In this document: in pieces, positions 1-6,132 of the stretch
Layout of the letters: each line of letters starts with the position of its first letter
How positions within the stretch are numbered: position 1 is the first letter of the stretch
Source: Dehalococcoidales bacterium
GTDB taxonomy: Bacteria > Chloroflexota > Dehalococcoidia > Dehalococcoidales > RBG-16-60-22
Assembly: GCA_030603605.1 (NCBI GenBank)
Contig: JAUVXN010000073.1
Coordinates: 1 to 6,132 of the forward strand
DNA length: 6,132 nucleotides
Direction of reading: 5' to 3'
Made by a program: the position numbers and the translations under genes
The notes under the pieces: model-generated
What the model was told of the DNA's origin: nothing
The model's database searches: none
What the model saw: only the letters and a program-made list of their open reading frames with translations

Positions 1-1
1 G

Positions 2-1096
2 AGTCCAGCACAGAAGGTTGAGGTAGCCCTTGAGCCTGACGATATAGCTACTGTTTCCTACACCGGAGGACCTGCCAATCGTCCCCGGGGAGCGGCGTTG
101 TCGCATGGTAGTCTTATTATTGAGGCAATCATATCCGCAGCTGGATTTCAGCAGACTGATAAAGACATAGTGATGCTATTTGCTCTACCTATGTACCATA
201 TGTTTGGCTTGGCATCAGTACTGCTGACTGCGGTTAACAAGGGGAGTACCGTGGTAATGGTGCCGGGAACGGGTATATCTATTGGTAGTTTTATGGAGGC
301 TATTGAGAGAGAGAAAGGCACAATATATATGGGAGTGCCCTATATCTATGCTCTGGCAGTTAGTATAGCCGAGCGGGAGGGGATAAAGAATGATTTGAGT
401 TCCCTCCGCTTGTTTGGCAGCGGTGGTGCGCCTTTATCAATTGATGTTTTCCAGCAGTTTAAGCAGCATTATGGCACCATCATCGCTGATGTCTGGGGTC
501 TTACCGAAGCTGTATCTCACGTCACCTGTCCACCCCTGGATGGGACGGGTAAGCTTGGTGCGTCAGGGAAGGCTTTGCCTGGCTGGGAGATAAAGGCAGT
601 AGACAATAGTGGCAATGAGCTACCCCCAAATCAAGCGGGCGAGATAATTGTTAGAGGGCCAATAATGAAAAGCTATTATAACAATCCTCAGGCTACTGCT
701 GAGACTATAAAAGATGGCTGGCTTTATACCGGTGATATTGGGAGAATTGATGAGGATGGCTACCTGTTTCTCTCGGGCAGGAAGAAGAATATAATTATCT
801 TGAAGGGTCAGAATATCTATCCTAGCGACATAGAAGAGGTGTTATGTACCCACCCGAAGGTAGCCGGAGCGATAGTAGCTGGCATTCCGGATAGATTACG
901 GGGGGAGATAGTCAGTGCCGCCATTAGCTTAAAGGAAGGGGAGGTGGCTACAGAACAGGAGATTAGGCAATTCTGTCTGGAACATATGGCTGACTATAAA
1001 TTGCCCAGAAAGATTATATTTACTAATTCTCTACCTGATAGTGTTGCCGCTAGCCGAGAAAGCCTGCGAGATTACTTATCCACCTTATCTTCTTAG
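2..1096 (+). CDS. Acyl-CoA synthetase-like AMP-binding (ANL) protein, 5'-truncated, with altered catalytic motifs
   Basis: This is the C-terminal 364 residues of an adenylate-forming enzyme of the acyl-CoA synthetase/ligase type. The frame is open from base 2 and the true start lies left of the window. A TTG at 98 is not a credible start because conserved sequence precedes it. Full-length relatives have roughly 500 residues, so about 130-150 are missing. In fragment numbering, the motifs are: phosphate-binding loop at about 20-30, MYHMFGL at 64-70, GSGGAPL at 139-145, VWGLTEA at 164-170, YTGD at 242-245, and the hinge and C-terminal domain start GRKKN at 259-263. Family members activate a carboxylic acid with ATP and transfer it to CoA; the substrate cannot be told here. 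Two motifs are odd. The loop reads TGGPANRPRG instead of roughly TGGTTGxPKG, and the C-terminal motif reads LPDSVAASRESLR instead of roughly LPKTxTGKILR, so the catalytic lysine is missing. The frame is otherwise intact to a TAG stop. It may be a low-activity, repurposed or non-adenylating homologue. Family membership is sure; activity is not. Confidence 0.9.
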   Translation, partial: SPAQKVEVALEPDDIATVSYTGGPANRPRGAALSHGSLIIEAIISAAGFQQTDKDIVMLFALPMYHMFGLASVLLTAVNKGSTVVMVPGTGISIGSFMEAIEREKGTIYMGVPYIYALAVSIAEREGIKNDLSSLRLFGSGGAPLSIDVFQQFKQHYGTIIADVWGLTEAVSHVTCPPLDGTGKLGASGKALPGWEIKAVDNSGNELPPNQAGEIIVRGPIMKSYYNNPQATAETIKDGWLYTGDIGRIDEDGYLFLSGRKKNIIILKGQNIYPSDIEEVLCTHPKVAGAIVAGIPDRLRGEIVSAAISLKEGEVATEQEIRQFCLEHMADYKLPRKIIFTNSLPDSVAASRESLRDYLSTLSS

Positions 1097-1135
1097 CCCT
1101 CTTCACCTAATCAAAATGAATTCTGACTGGCTAGA

Positions 1136-2836
1136 TTATTCTTGAGGCGGTATTTCACCCTCGCGTTCCTTCAGGAAGGGACAAACTATGCCCTCGATTT
1201 CAAGAGTATTTACTTTGTAGTAGCTCAAAGTGTGCCTGACAAATTCCAGGCTGGCTTCAAAGGCAGGCTCTACTATCTCTGAGACCCCTAATCCCCGGAG
1301 ACGTTCGGCTACCGCTTCTTCGGGTGACCTGGCTATGATATCAATATCGGGGTTGACTTCTCTGGCGTAGGTGGTGGCGGTCATCTCTGCCATCGGGTCA
1401 GGGCAGGTGAGCGCCAGGACTCGAGCCTTAGCTATGTGAGCCATGGACAGGATTCTAGCACTGCCGGCATCACCGTAGATACATGGCACCCCCTGAGCCC
1501 GCAGTTCTGAGATAATTTGTGGATTCATTTCAATTACAATGTAGGGCAAGTCGTATTGCTGCAGGATATTGGCTAGATTGCTGCCGGTGCGACCATGCCC
1601 ACAGATGACCACATGTTTAGAGAGTGTCTCTTTGACATCTATCAGCGCCTTATCACTGCCGAATTGCGCCAGAGGTGCCAAGCGTTTGGAGGCAGATAAC
1701 CAGTTATTTGTTAGCTCAGCTAGTTTGAAGGCGATGGGTGTGAATAATATGGTGAGAATAGCGCTGGACAGTATTAAAGAATATAAATTTCCGGATATTA
1801 CTCCTGTTTCCAGGCCCGCCTGGCCGATTACGAAGCTGAACTCACCGACCTGGGTTAAACCAGCGCCGACGAGGAGAAGGGTCTTTAGGCTGTAGCCAAA
1901 GGAGCGTGTAATCAGGGAGCAGATAACGAATTTACTGATGACTATGATTAAAGCCACCAGTATCACCATGCCCCAGTTATCGGCTATAAAGCGTGGGCTG
2001 GCCAGCATGCCCAGCGAGACAAAAAAGAGAGCGGCAAAGACGTTTCGCAGCGGAATAATGTCTGCCAGTGCCTGGTGGGCGAAGTGAGAGCGGCTGACCA
2101 GCATACCGGCAGCGAAGGCACCAAAAGCAGCTGACACCCCAAAGTAGGAAGTGCCAAAGGCAGCCCCCAGGCATATGGCTACTATAGTAATTAGAAACAG
2201 TTCCCGCGAGCGGGTTCCCGCCGTCTGCCCGAGGAAGACGGGGACCACCCAGAAGCCGATTACGGTCATCACCCCCAGGAAGAGGATGACTTTACCCAGG
2301 GTTATCCCTAAGGAGGAAATAAAGCCGATGTCCTGTTGTCCTAGAGCCGGCAGAATTACCATAAGTGGCAGTACCGCTAGGTCCTGCACCAGGAGGATGG
2401 CAATCATAATTCTGCCGTGAGGGGTATTGGTCTCTCCCCGTTCGACCAGAATCTTGAGCACAACCATGGTGCTGCTGAGGGCAATGAGGAAGCCGAAGAA
2501 GATAGCATCCGTGACGGGCCAGCTTAATAGGGTCTTACTTATGACAAAGCCCAGTAGTGCCGTTGCTGTTATTTGAATTGCACCGCCGGCCAGTCCAATT
2601 TTGCCCACCCTCTTCAAATCACCAAGCGAAAATTCCATACCAAGGGTGAACAGGAGGAGAACTACGCCAATGGTAGCCATGGTCTCAATCAGGTCCACAT
2701 TCTTTACCAAGCCGAAGGAGTAGGGACCGATGAGAATTCCGGCAACTAGGTAGCCGAGAAGCACCGGCAGCCTAAGTCGGTAGGCAACCAGTCCGCCCAC
2801 CAGCGCCGCCCCCATAATTATGGCGAAGTCAGCCAT
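1136..2836 (-). CDS. CPA2-family monovalent cation:proton antiporter with C-terminal RCK_N domain (Kef/YbaL type)
   Basis: This is an inner-membrane antiporter of 566 residues that should exchange K+ or Na+ for protons; the sequence does not decide the ion. Residues 1 to about 375 are strongly hydrophobic and form a run of about 12 membrane segments typical of Na_H_Exchanger domains. Family landmarks are LGYLVAGILIGP (27-38), LLFTLGMEFS (61-70), LSSTMVVLKIL (120-130), the buried ion-path pair Q151-D152 in LLVQDLAVLP, FFVSLGM (271-277) and GEFSFV (331-336). After a linker, residues about 407-535 form a cytoplasmic RCK_N (TrkA-N) Rossmann domain with GHGRTG (413-418), an acidic residue E436 at the end of the second strand, and YGDA (454-457), suggesting gating by a nucleotide. 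No RCK_C domain follows; only about 30 residues remain. The ATG at 2836 is preferred because an in-frame stop lies six codons upstream with no better start between. There is no clear Shine-Dalgarno. It is convergent with the acyl-CoA synthetase-like gene and divergent from the tetrapyrrole operon, so it is probably a single-gene transcript. Confidence 0.95.
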   Translation of the reverse strand: MADFAIIMGAALVGGLVAYRLRLPVLLGYLVAGILIGPYSFGLVKNVDLIETMATIGVVLLLFTLGMEFSLGDLKRVGKIGLAGGAIQITATALLGFVISKTLLSWPVTDAIFFGFLIALSSTMVVLKILVERGETNTPHGRIMIAILLVQDLAVLPLMVILPALGQQDIGFISSLGITLGKVILFLGVMTVIGFWVVPVFLGQTAGTRSRELFLITIVAICLGAAFGTSYFGVSAAFGAFAAGMLVSRSHFAHQALADIIPLRNVFAALFFVSLGMLASPRFIADNWGMVILVALIIVISKFVICSLITRSFGYSLKTLLLVGAGLTQVGEFSFVIGQAGLETGVISGNLYSLILSSAILTILFTPIAFKLAELTNNWLSASKRLAPLAQFGSDKALIDVKETLSKHVVICGHGRTGSNLANILQQYDLPYIVIEMNPQIISELRAQGVPCIYGDAGSARILSMAHIAKARVLALTCPDPMAEMTATTYAREVNPDIDIIARSPEEAVAERLRGLGVSEIVEPAFEASLEFVRHTLSYYKVNTLEIEGIVCPFLKEREGEIPPQE

Positions 2837-2845
2837 GATAACAAG

Positions 2846-2875
2846 ATTGTATCATTGGTGGTTGTGTTGCCACAA
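2846..2875 (-). promoter_or_regulatory. Candidate promoter of the antiporter gene, with an extended -10
   Basis: Read on the minus strand, TACAAT (2851-2846) matches five of six bases of the -10 consensus and is preceded by TG one base away, as in extended -10 promoters. A weaker TTGTGG (2875-2870) sits 18 bases upstream as a possible -35. Transcription would begin near 2839, only about three bases before the ATG at 2836, implying a nearly leaderless mRNA. That agrees with the lack of a Shine-Dalgarno sequence. Called by eye only. Confidence 0.4.
2862..2875. repeat. Short perfect palindrome TTGTG-N4-CACAA in the divergent intergenic region
   Basis: Two 5-base arms, TTGTG (2862-2866) and CACAA (2871-2875), flank the 4-base spacer TTGC. 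The palindrome overlaps the candidate -35 of the antiporter promoter, so it could be a repressor operator, or merely a tiny hairpin. The spacing does not fit Rex (TTGTG-N8-CACAA) or CRP/FNR (TGTGA-N6-TCACA) sites, so no regulator is named. A match this short can occur by chance. Confidence 0.3.
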
Positions 2876-2894
2876 GTTTGCGAGGCTCATGGTA

Positions 2895-2923
2895 TTGACA
2901 ATCGTAAAAATGAGGAGTAGCCT
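2895..2923 (+). promoter_or_regulatory. Candidate sigma-70-type promoter of the sirC-hemA-hemC-cobA operon
   Basis: A perfect -35 hexamer TTGACA (2895-2900) is followed after 17 bases by TAGCCT (2918-2923). This is a poor -10 overall but keeps the most important positions: the first T, the A next to it and the last T. The start of transcription would fall near 2930, leaving a short leader before the ATG at 2943. No attenuator or riboswitch can fit in that leader. The weak -10 suggests a low-output or activated promoter. Called by eye. Confidence 0.4.
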
Positions 2924-2942
2924 AGAGGCGTAAACGTGTGAT

Positions 2943-3599
2943 ATGAAAAAACGTGGTCACCCTCCTATTTACTATCCAATCTTCCTGAATATTAGCGGCA
3001 AGAGGTGTGTGGTGGTTGGTGGGGGACAGGTTGCCTTACGTAAGGTAAGGACGCTTCTCGAACATAAAGCTAAGGTTGAGGTAATCAGCCCTGACCTCTG
3101 CTCTGAACTGGGTCAGCTGGCCGAACGCAAAGAGATATATATCCTCCGCAGGAAGTACCGGGCAGGAGACCTGAAAGGTGCATTTGTTGCTACAGCGGCA
3201 GCTAATGACCGCGAGACTAATCTAAAGGTAGCTGAAGAAGCCCGAAGAAATGCGGTTCTGGTCAATGTGGCGGATGACGCAGGAAACTCCGATTTTATTC
3301 TTCCCTCATATCTACGACAGGGGTATATTACTATAGCTATCTCTACCGGCGGTAGAAGCCCGGCTTTAGCACGAAAAATCCGAACCAGGTTGGAGAAAGA
3401 CTTTGGGGATGAGTATGCTTCTCTGGCTCTCTTGATTGATGAGGTACGCGCCGAACTGAAAAGACAGGAAATTAAGGTTAATGGTGATGCCTGGCAGGAA
3501 GCCCTTGAGCTAGATTTATTGACTGACCTGGTGAGGAGAGGTGATAATGAAAAAGCTAAGGCCGTCCTGCTCAGCAATTTAAAGAGGCAACAAAGGTAA
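2943..3599 (+). CDS. sirC: Precorrin-2 dehydrogenase / sirohydrochlorin ferrochelatase family protein (SirC/Met8 type)
   Basis: This cytoplasmic enzyme of 218 residues oxidises precorrin-2 to sirohydrochlorin with NAD+. Met8- and CysG-type relatives also insert iron to make siroheme, whereas SirC types do not, and the sequence alone does not separate the two. The N-terminus shows the family pattern YYPIFLNISGKRCVVVGGG, with the NAD-binding loop GGGQVALRK at 26-34. NVADD (108-112) holds the aspartate expected at the active site; by my alignment from memory, D111 corresponds to Asp104 of CysG. DFILPS (117-122) and STGGRSPALARKIR (134-147) are the other hallmark segments. The length is close to stand-alone SirC proteins of about 200 residues, and no methyltransferase domain is fused; that activity is supplied by cobA downstream. 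The ATG at 2943 is the only sensible start, since the frame is closed by a TAA at 2931. It lacks a well-spaced Shine-Dalgarno; the nearest candidate, GAGGCG (2925-2930), is 12 bases upstream. First gene of the operon, 6 bases before hemA. Confidence 0.93.
   Translation: MKKRGHPPIYYPIFLNISGKRCVVVGGGQVALRKVRTLLEHKAKVEVISPDLCSELGQLAERKEIYILRRKYRAGDLKGAFVATAAANDRETNLKVAEEARRNAVLVNVADDAGNSDFILPSYLRQGYITIAISTGGRSPALARKIRTRLEKDFGDEYASLALLIDEVRAELKRQEIKVNGDAWQEALELDLLTDLVRRGDNEKAKAVLLSNLKRQQR
3592..3596 (+). promoter_or_regulatory. Ribosome binding site of hemA, inside the end of sirC
   Basis: AAAGG lies in the last codons of sirC, 9 bases before the hemA ATG at 3606. It supports that start and suggests that ribosomes finishing sirC can reinitiate on hemA. 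Confidence 0.55.
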
Positions 3600-3605
3600 A
3601 CATAT

Positions 3606-4865
3606 ATGCATATTAGCCTGGTGGGGATAAATCACAGCACGGCACCAATCACCATCCGTGAGAAGTTGGCTATCACCCGTGGGCGGCTTCGCGACTCCCT
3701 CTCGCTGCTTCGCCGCTATGTTCCCCATGGCATAATCCTGTCCACCTGTAACCGTACCGAAGTTTATACTATAGATAGCGATGGTTTTCGTGCTGAGGAG
3801 GCAAGCATCAATTTCTTGAAGGCTCACTTAAATATACCTGATAGCGATTGGGTTCAACGTGTTTACGTTCATAAAAATGGGGCTGCGGTGGAGCACCTGT
3901 TCCGTGTCGCCAGCGGTCTTGACTCAATGATTATCGGCGAATTTGAAATTCTGGGGCAGGTAAAGCATGCGCTGGAGGTGGCGGAAAAGGTGAGGATGGT
4001 AAATCTACCGTTACGTCACTTGTTGCAAGGTGCGATTCGGACGGGTAGGCGGGTTCGGGAGGAGACGGGAATCAGCAAGAACGCACTTTCGGTCAGTTCG
4101 GTGGCGGTAGAACTGGCTGCCAAAATTGCAAAGGAATTTGAAAGGTGCAAGATGCTGGTCATCGGTGCTGGCGAGGCGGGAAGGCTGGTAGCTAAAGCGG
4201 CCAAAGAGAAGGGAATCTCTCAAATAGTCGTTGTCAGTCGGTCTCGGGAAACGGGTTCGGCTCTGGCGGAAACGTTGGGCGGTATTTCAGTCACCCTGAA
4301 CAACGTGGTGGATGAATTAAGCACTTCCCACATTGTGGTTACCTGCAGTGGGGCGCCCCATTGGATACTCGATGTTCGCCGTGTAGAGAAGGCAATGAAG
4401 GTTCGCTCTGAGCTGCCTCTGGTGATAATTGATATCGGTGTTCCCCGGAATGTGGAGCCAGAAGTGGGGCAGATAAATAACGTCTTTGTGTACAACATTG
4501 ATGACCTTACCGAGATTTCTAACCGAAACCGCCAGCAGCGAGAGGGCGAAATTCAGATGGCTACAGAAATTATAGCCGCTGAGGCAGACAAGTTTATCTC
4601 CTGGTGGCAGGTTCTTGAAGTCAGGCCCATAGTTAACGCCCTGATGAAAAAGGCGGAGGATATACGCCGCAGGCAATTGAACAAGACCCTCAGTAAGTTG
4701 TGTAATCTGTCTGATGAAGAGCGGGATAGCCTGGAGGCTATGACCAGGTCAATTGCGACTAAAATACTTAAAGACCCCGTATCTCATCTACAAGCAAACG
4801 CCAACAATAACAAAGATTATATTGAAATGATAAGAGAACTTTTCCAATTGAATATCGAGCGGTAG
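3606..4865 (+). CDS. hemA: Glutamyl-tRNA reductase
   Basis: HemA reduces the glutamate carried on tRNA-Glu to glutamate-1-semialdehyde with NADPH. This is the first committed step of tetrapyrrole synthesis by the C5 route. The 419 residues match the usual length, and all three domains are present. The N-terminal catalytic domain opens with LVGINHSTAPITIREKL, and the nucleophile is C48 in LSTCNRTEVY. The signature GLDSMIIGEFEILGQVK spans 104-120. The NADPH-binding domain has VIGAGEAGRLV (185-195), preceded by the linker segment NALSVSSVAVELA (159-171). The C-terminal dimerisation helices run from about 320 to the end, starting near NRNRQQREGEIQMA. Nothing essential is missing. The enzyme normally works with GSA aminomutase (hemL), which is not in this window. 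Presence of HemA rules out reliance on the Shemin (ALA synthase) route for this operon. It ends 2 bases before hemC, so the two are very likely co-translated. Confidence 0.98.
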   Translation: MHISLVGINHSTAPITIREKLAITRGRLRDSLSLLRRYVPHGIILSTCNRTEVYTIDSDGFRAEEASINFLKAHLNIPDSDWVQRVYVHKNGAAVEHLFRVASGLDSMIIGEFEILGQVKHALEVAEKVRMVNLPLRHLLQGAIRTGRRVREETGISKNALSVSSVAVELAAKIAKEFERCKMLVIGAGEAGRLVAKAAKEKGISQIVVVSRSRETGSALAETLGGISVTLNNVVDELSTSHIVVTCSGAPHWILDVRRVEKAMKVRSELPLVIIDIGVPRNVEPEVGQINNVFVYNIDDLTEISNRNRQQREGEIQMATEIIAAEADKFISWWQVLEVRPIVNALMKKAEDIRRRQLNKTLSKLCNLSDEERDSLEAMTRSIATKILKDPVSHLQANANNNKDYIEMIRELFQLNIER

Positions 4866-4867
4866 GA

Positions 4868-5800
4868 ATGAGGAAGAGTATCATTATCGGTTCCCGGGGT
4901 AGCCAGCTGGCTCTGATTCAGTCCGAGTCAGTGGCAGCGAAAATCAGAGAGCTAAATCCCTCTCTTGAGGTCAATGTTAGTAAGATAGTAACTAAAGGCG
5001 ACCGTAATCGCCATACCCGGTTTGACCGAATCGCCGGGGTCGGGATATTTGTCAAGGAGCTGGAGGAAGCTCTAATTAATGGCGGAATTGACCTGGCTGT
5101 ACACAGTCTCAAAGATGTGCCCACTCAAATTCCTCAAGGGCTATGTCTGGCGGCGGTAACCGAGAGAATCGATCCTCGGGATGTTCTGGTATCCAGAGCC
5201 GGAAGTCTTGCCGAACTGCCTGCTGGTTCAAGAATTGGCACCGGTAGTTTCCGGCGTGCCATTCAGCTTGCTGGCTATCGCCCTGATTTAGAGGTAGGCA
5301 ACATCAGGGGGAATGTTGGCACTCGCCTGCGCAAGGTTTCCCGTGGGGAGTTTGACGGGGTGATATTGGCGGCAGCTGCCTTGATACGGCTGGGGTGGGA
5401 GGACCAGATAAGTGAATACCTGCCCCTGGAGCATTTCCTGCCCGCAGTGGGACAGGGAGCGCTATCGGTAGAAACGCGACTTGGCGATGAAGAGATTGCT
5501 GAACTCATTTCGCTAATTAATCACCTGCCTACCTGGCAGAGTATAACCGCCGAGCGGGCTTTTCTCAGCGCCTTGGGCGGTGGCTGCCGGGCTCCGATTG
5601 CGGCTCTGGGGACTGTCGCCGGTAGTACCTTGAGGCTTGAGGGAATGGTGGCTGATGTGAGTGTAAAAAGAATGGTGTGTGCCTCAGAGGAGGGTAACGC
5701 CGCCCAAGCGGAGCAGGTAGGAGTAAAGCTGGCGCAAAGAATGTTGACAATGGGTGTGTCTGAGTTTATTACTAAGGCGAGGTTGGATGAAGCAGGGTAA
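4868..5800 (+). CDS. hemC: Porphobilinogen deaminase (hydroxymethylbilane synthase)
   Basis: HemC joins four porphobilinogen units into the linear tetrapyrrole hydroxymethylbilane, using a covalently attached dipyrromethane cofactor. The 310 residues are the normal bacterial length. The N-terminus has the family opening [16 protein letters not shown] (5-20), followed by TKGDRNR (42-48) and [11 protein letters not shown] (59-69). HSLKDVPT (79-86) carries the catalytic aspartate D83. [11 protein letters not shown] (124-134) and [13 protein letters not shown] (144-156) hold the arginines that bind substrate carboxylates. [10 protein letters not shown] (193-202) is conserved. C240 in LGGGCRAPI is the cofactor-attachment cysteine. 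The ATG at 4868 is chosen because the conserved core begins right after it. Its Shine-Dalgarno is weak: GAGCGG (4857-4862) with 5 bases of spacing, so coupling to hemA termination 2 bases upstream probably drives translation. The end overlaps the cobA start by 14 bases. Confidence 0.98.
   Translation: MRKSIIIGSRGSQLALIQSESVAAKIRELNPSLEVNVSKIVTKGDRNRHTRFDRIAGVGIFVKELEEALINGGIDLAVHSLKDVPTQIPQGLCLAAVTERIDPRDVLVSRAGSLAELPAGSRIGTGSFRRAIQLAGYRPDLEVGNIRGNVGTRLRKVSRGEFDGVILAAAALIRLGWEDQISEYLPLEHFLPAVGQGALSVETRLGDEEIAELISLINHLPTWQSITAERAFLSALGGGCRAPIAALGTVAGSTLRLEGMVADVSVKRMVCASEEGNAAQAEQVGVKLAQRMLTMGVSEFITKARLDEAG
5779..5782 (+). promoter_or_regulatory. Ribosome binding site of cobA within the hemC 3' end
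   Basis: GAGG lies 4 bases before the cobA ATG at 5787; an alternative AAGG at 5774-5777 gives 9 bases of spacing, like hemA. Either supports the overlapping start inside hemC. Confidence 0.45.
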
Positions 5801-6132
5801 AGTCTACTTGGTGGGAGCCGGGCCGGGGGACCCCGGTTTGATTTCAAAGAAAGGGCTTGAGTGTCTGGCACGAGCTGAAGTCGTTATCTACGACCGTCTG
5901 CTTGATGAACGGCTCCTGGACTTGGCGTCTCCTGAGGCAGAGCGGATATATGTTGGTAAGGCTGCCGGGCAACATGCTAAGGAGCAGAGTGAGATAAACC
6001 GGTTGCTGGTGGAGAGGGCGAAAGAGGGTAAGGTAGTGGTTAGACTTAAAGGCGGCGACCCGTTTGTTCTGGGGCGGGGAGGTGAGGAGGCAGAAACCCT
6101 GGCAAATAATAGTATCCTGTTTGAAGTGGTGC
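5787..6132 (+). CDS. cobA: Uroporphyrinogen-III C-methyltransferase (SUMT), 3'-truncated by the window
   Basis: This enzyme adds two methyl groups from S-adenosylmethionine to uroporphyrinogen III, giving precorrin-2, the substrate of the SirC-type enzyme at the head of the operon and the branch point to siroheme and cobalamin. Only the first 115 residues are visible. They match the SUMT fold closely: the N-terminal SAM-site loop [15 protein letters not shown] (6-20), VVIYDRLL (32-39), the region from YVGKAAGQH (55-63) to [14 protein letters not shown] (69-82), and the second signature [20 protein letters not shown] (84-103). The ATG lies inside hemC, 14 bases before the end of its stop codon, and has a usable Shine-Dalgarno. 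The frame is still open at the window edge. Stand-alone SUMTs have about 250 residues. In several anaerobic lineages the gene is fused to uroporphyrinogen-III synthase (hemD), and this cannot be judged here. Confidence 0.95.
   Translation, partial: MKQGKVYLVGAGPGDPGLISKKGLECLARAEVVIYDRLLDERLLDLASPEAERIYVGKAAGQHAKEQSEINRLLVERAKEGKVVVRLKGGDPFVLGRGGEEAETLANNSILFEVV

Noticed and set aside
98..100. TTG as the start of the acyl-CoA synthetase-like gene
   Set aside because: The frame stays open to base 2 and upstream codons encode the family's phosphate-loop region, so the gene begins outside the window.
1097..1135. Bidirectional terminator between the convergent genes
   Set aside because: The only inverted repeat is TAATC/GATTA (1108-1112 and 1134-1138) with a 21-base loop and no T-run; too weak to call.
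1569..2420. Plus-strand open frames opposite the antiporter gene (1569-1895 and 2151-2420)
   Set aside because: Their translations show no recognisable domain and they lie wholly within a clearly conserved gene on the other strand.
2837..2942. Cobalamin riboswitch upstream of the tetrapyrrole operon
   Set aside because: GTTGCCACAA only loosely recalls part of a B12 box. The region is 106 bases in total and the probable leader is far too short for the riboswitch fold.
3113..3827. Minus-strand open frames opposite sirC and the sirC-hemA junction (3113-3577 and 3579-3827)
   Set aside because: Low-complexity Ser/Arg/Ala-rich or featureless translations opposite strongly conserved coding sequence; antisense shadows.
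4011..4676. Minus-strand open frames within hemA (4011-4223, 4220-4498, 4317-4676)
   Set aside because: No domain, no ribosome binding signal, and they overlap each other inside an intact hemA.
5521..5871. Minus-strand open frame across the hemC-cobA junction
   Set aside because: Its translation is Pro/Ser/Ala-rich without a known domain, and both plus-strand genes it opposes have full family motifs.

Overview
The window holds six protein genes and almost no non-coding DNA: an AMP-forming acyl-CoA synthetase-like gene cut off at the left edge, a CPA2/Kef-type cation:proton antiporter on the minus strand, and a plus-strand tetrapyrrole operon in the order sirC-like, hemA, hemC, cobA, the last cut off at the right edge. 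No tRNA, rRNA, insertion sequence, CRISPR array or long repeat was seen. Base composition looks balanced and even by eye, with no obvious foreign block.

Layout. Bases 2-1096 (+) encode the C-terminal 364 residues of the AMP-binding protein. It converges on the antiporter gene (1136-2836, -) with only 39 bases between the stop codons. A 106-base divergent intergenic region (2837-2942) separates the antiporter from the operon and carries candidate promoters in both directions plus a short perfect palindrome. From 2943 onward the tetrapyrrole genes are tightly packed: a 6-base gap (sirC-hemA), a 2-base gap (hemA-hemC) and a 14-base overlap (hemC-cobA).

How the genes work together. HemA reduces glutamyl-tRNA to glutamate-1-semialdehyde, the first step of the C5 pathway. 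HemC polymerises porphobilinogen to hydroxymethylbilane. CobA methylates uroporphyrinogen III to precorrin-2, and the SirC/Met8-type protein oxidises precorrin-2 to sirohydrochlorin. With both precorrin-2 genes in the operon, the visible output points to siroheme and/or corrinoids rather than only protoheme. The missing steps (hemL, hemB, hemD) are not in the window; they may lie downstream, and hemD may be fused to cobA.

Organism. The C5 pathway, the compact sirC-hemA-hemC-cobA order and the protein styles fit an anaerobic, non-proteobacterial bacterium. From memory of gene order, a Dehalococcoidia-like Chloroflexota or a Firmicutes-like lineage is possible, but this is inference only. Most of the window is conventional. 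The point most worth a second look is the AMP-binding protein, whose fold motifs are largely intact while its phosphate-binding loop and the C-terminal catalytic-lysine motif are both altered. I found no evidence of an undescribed multi-gene system.
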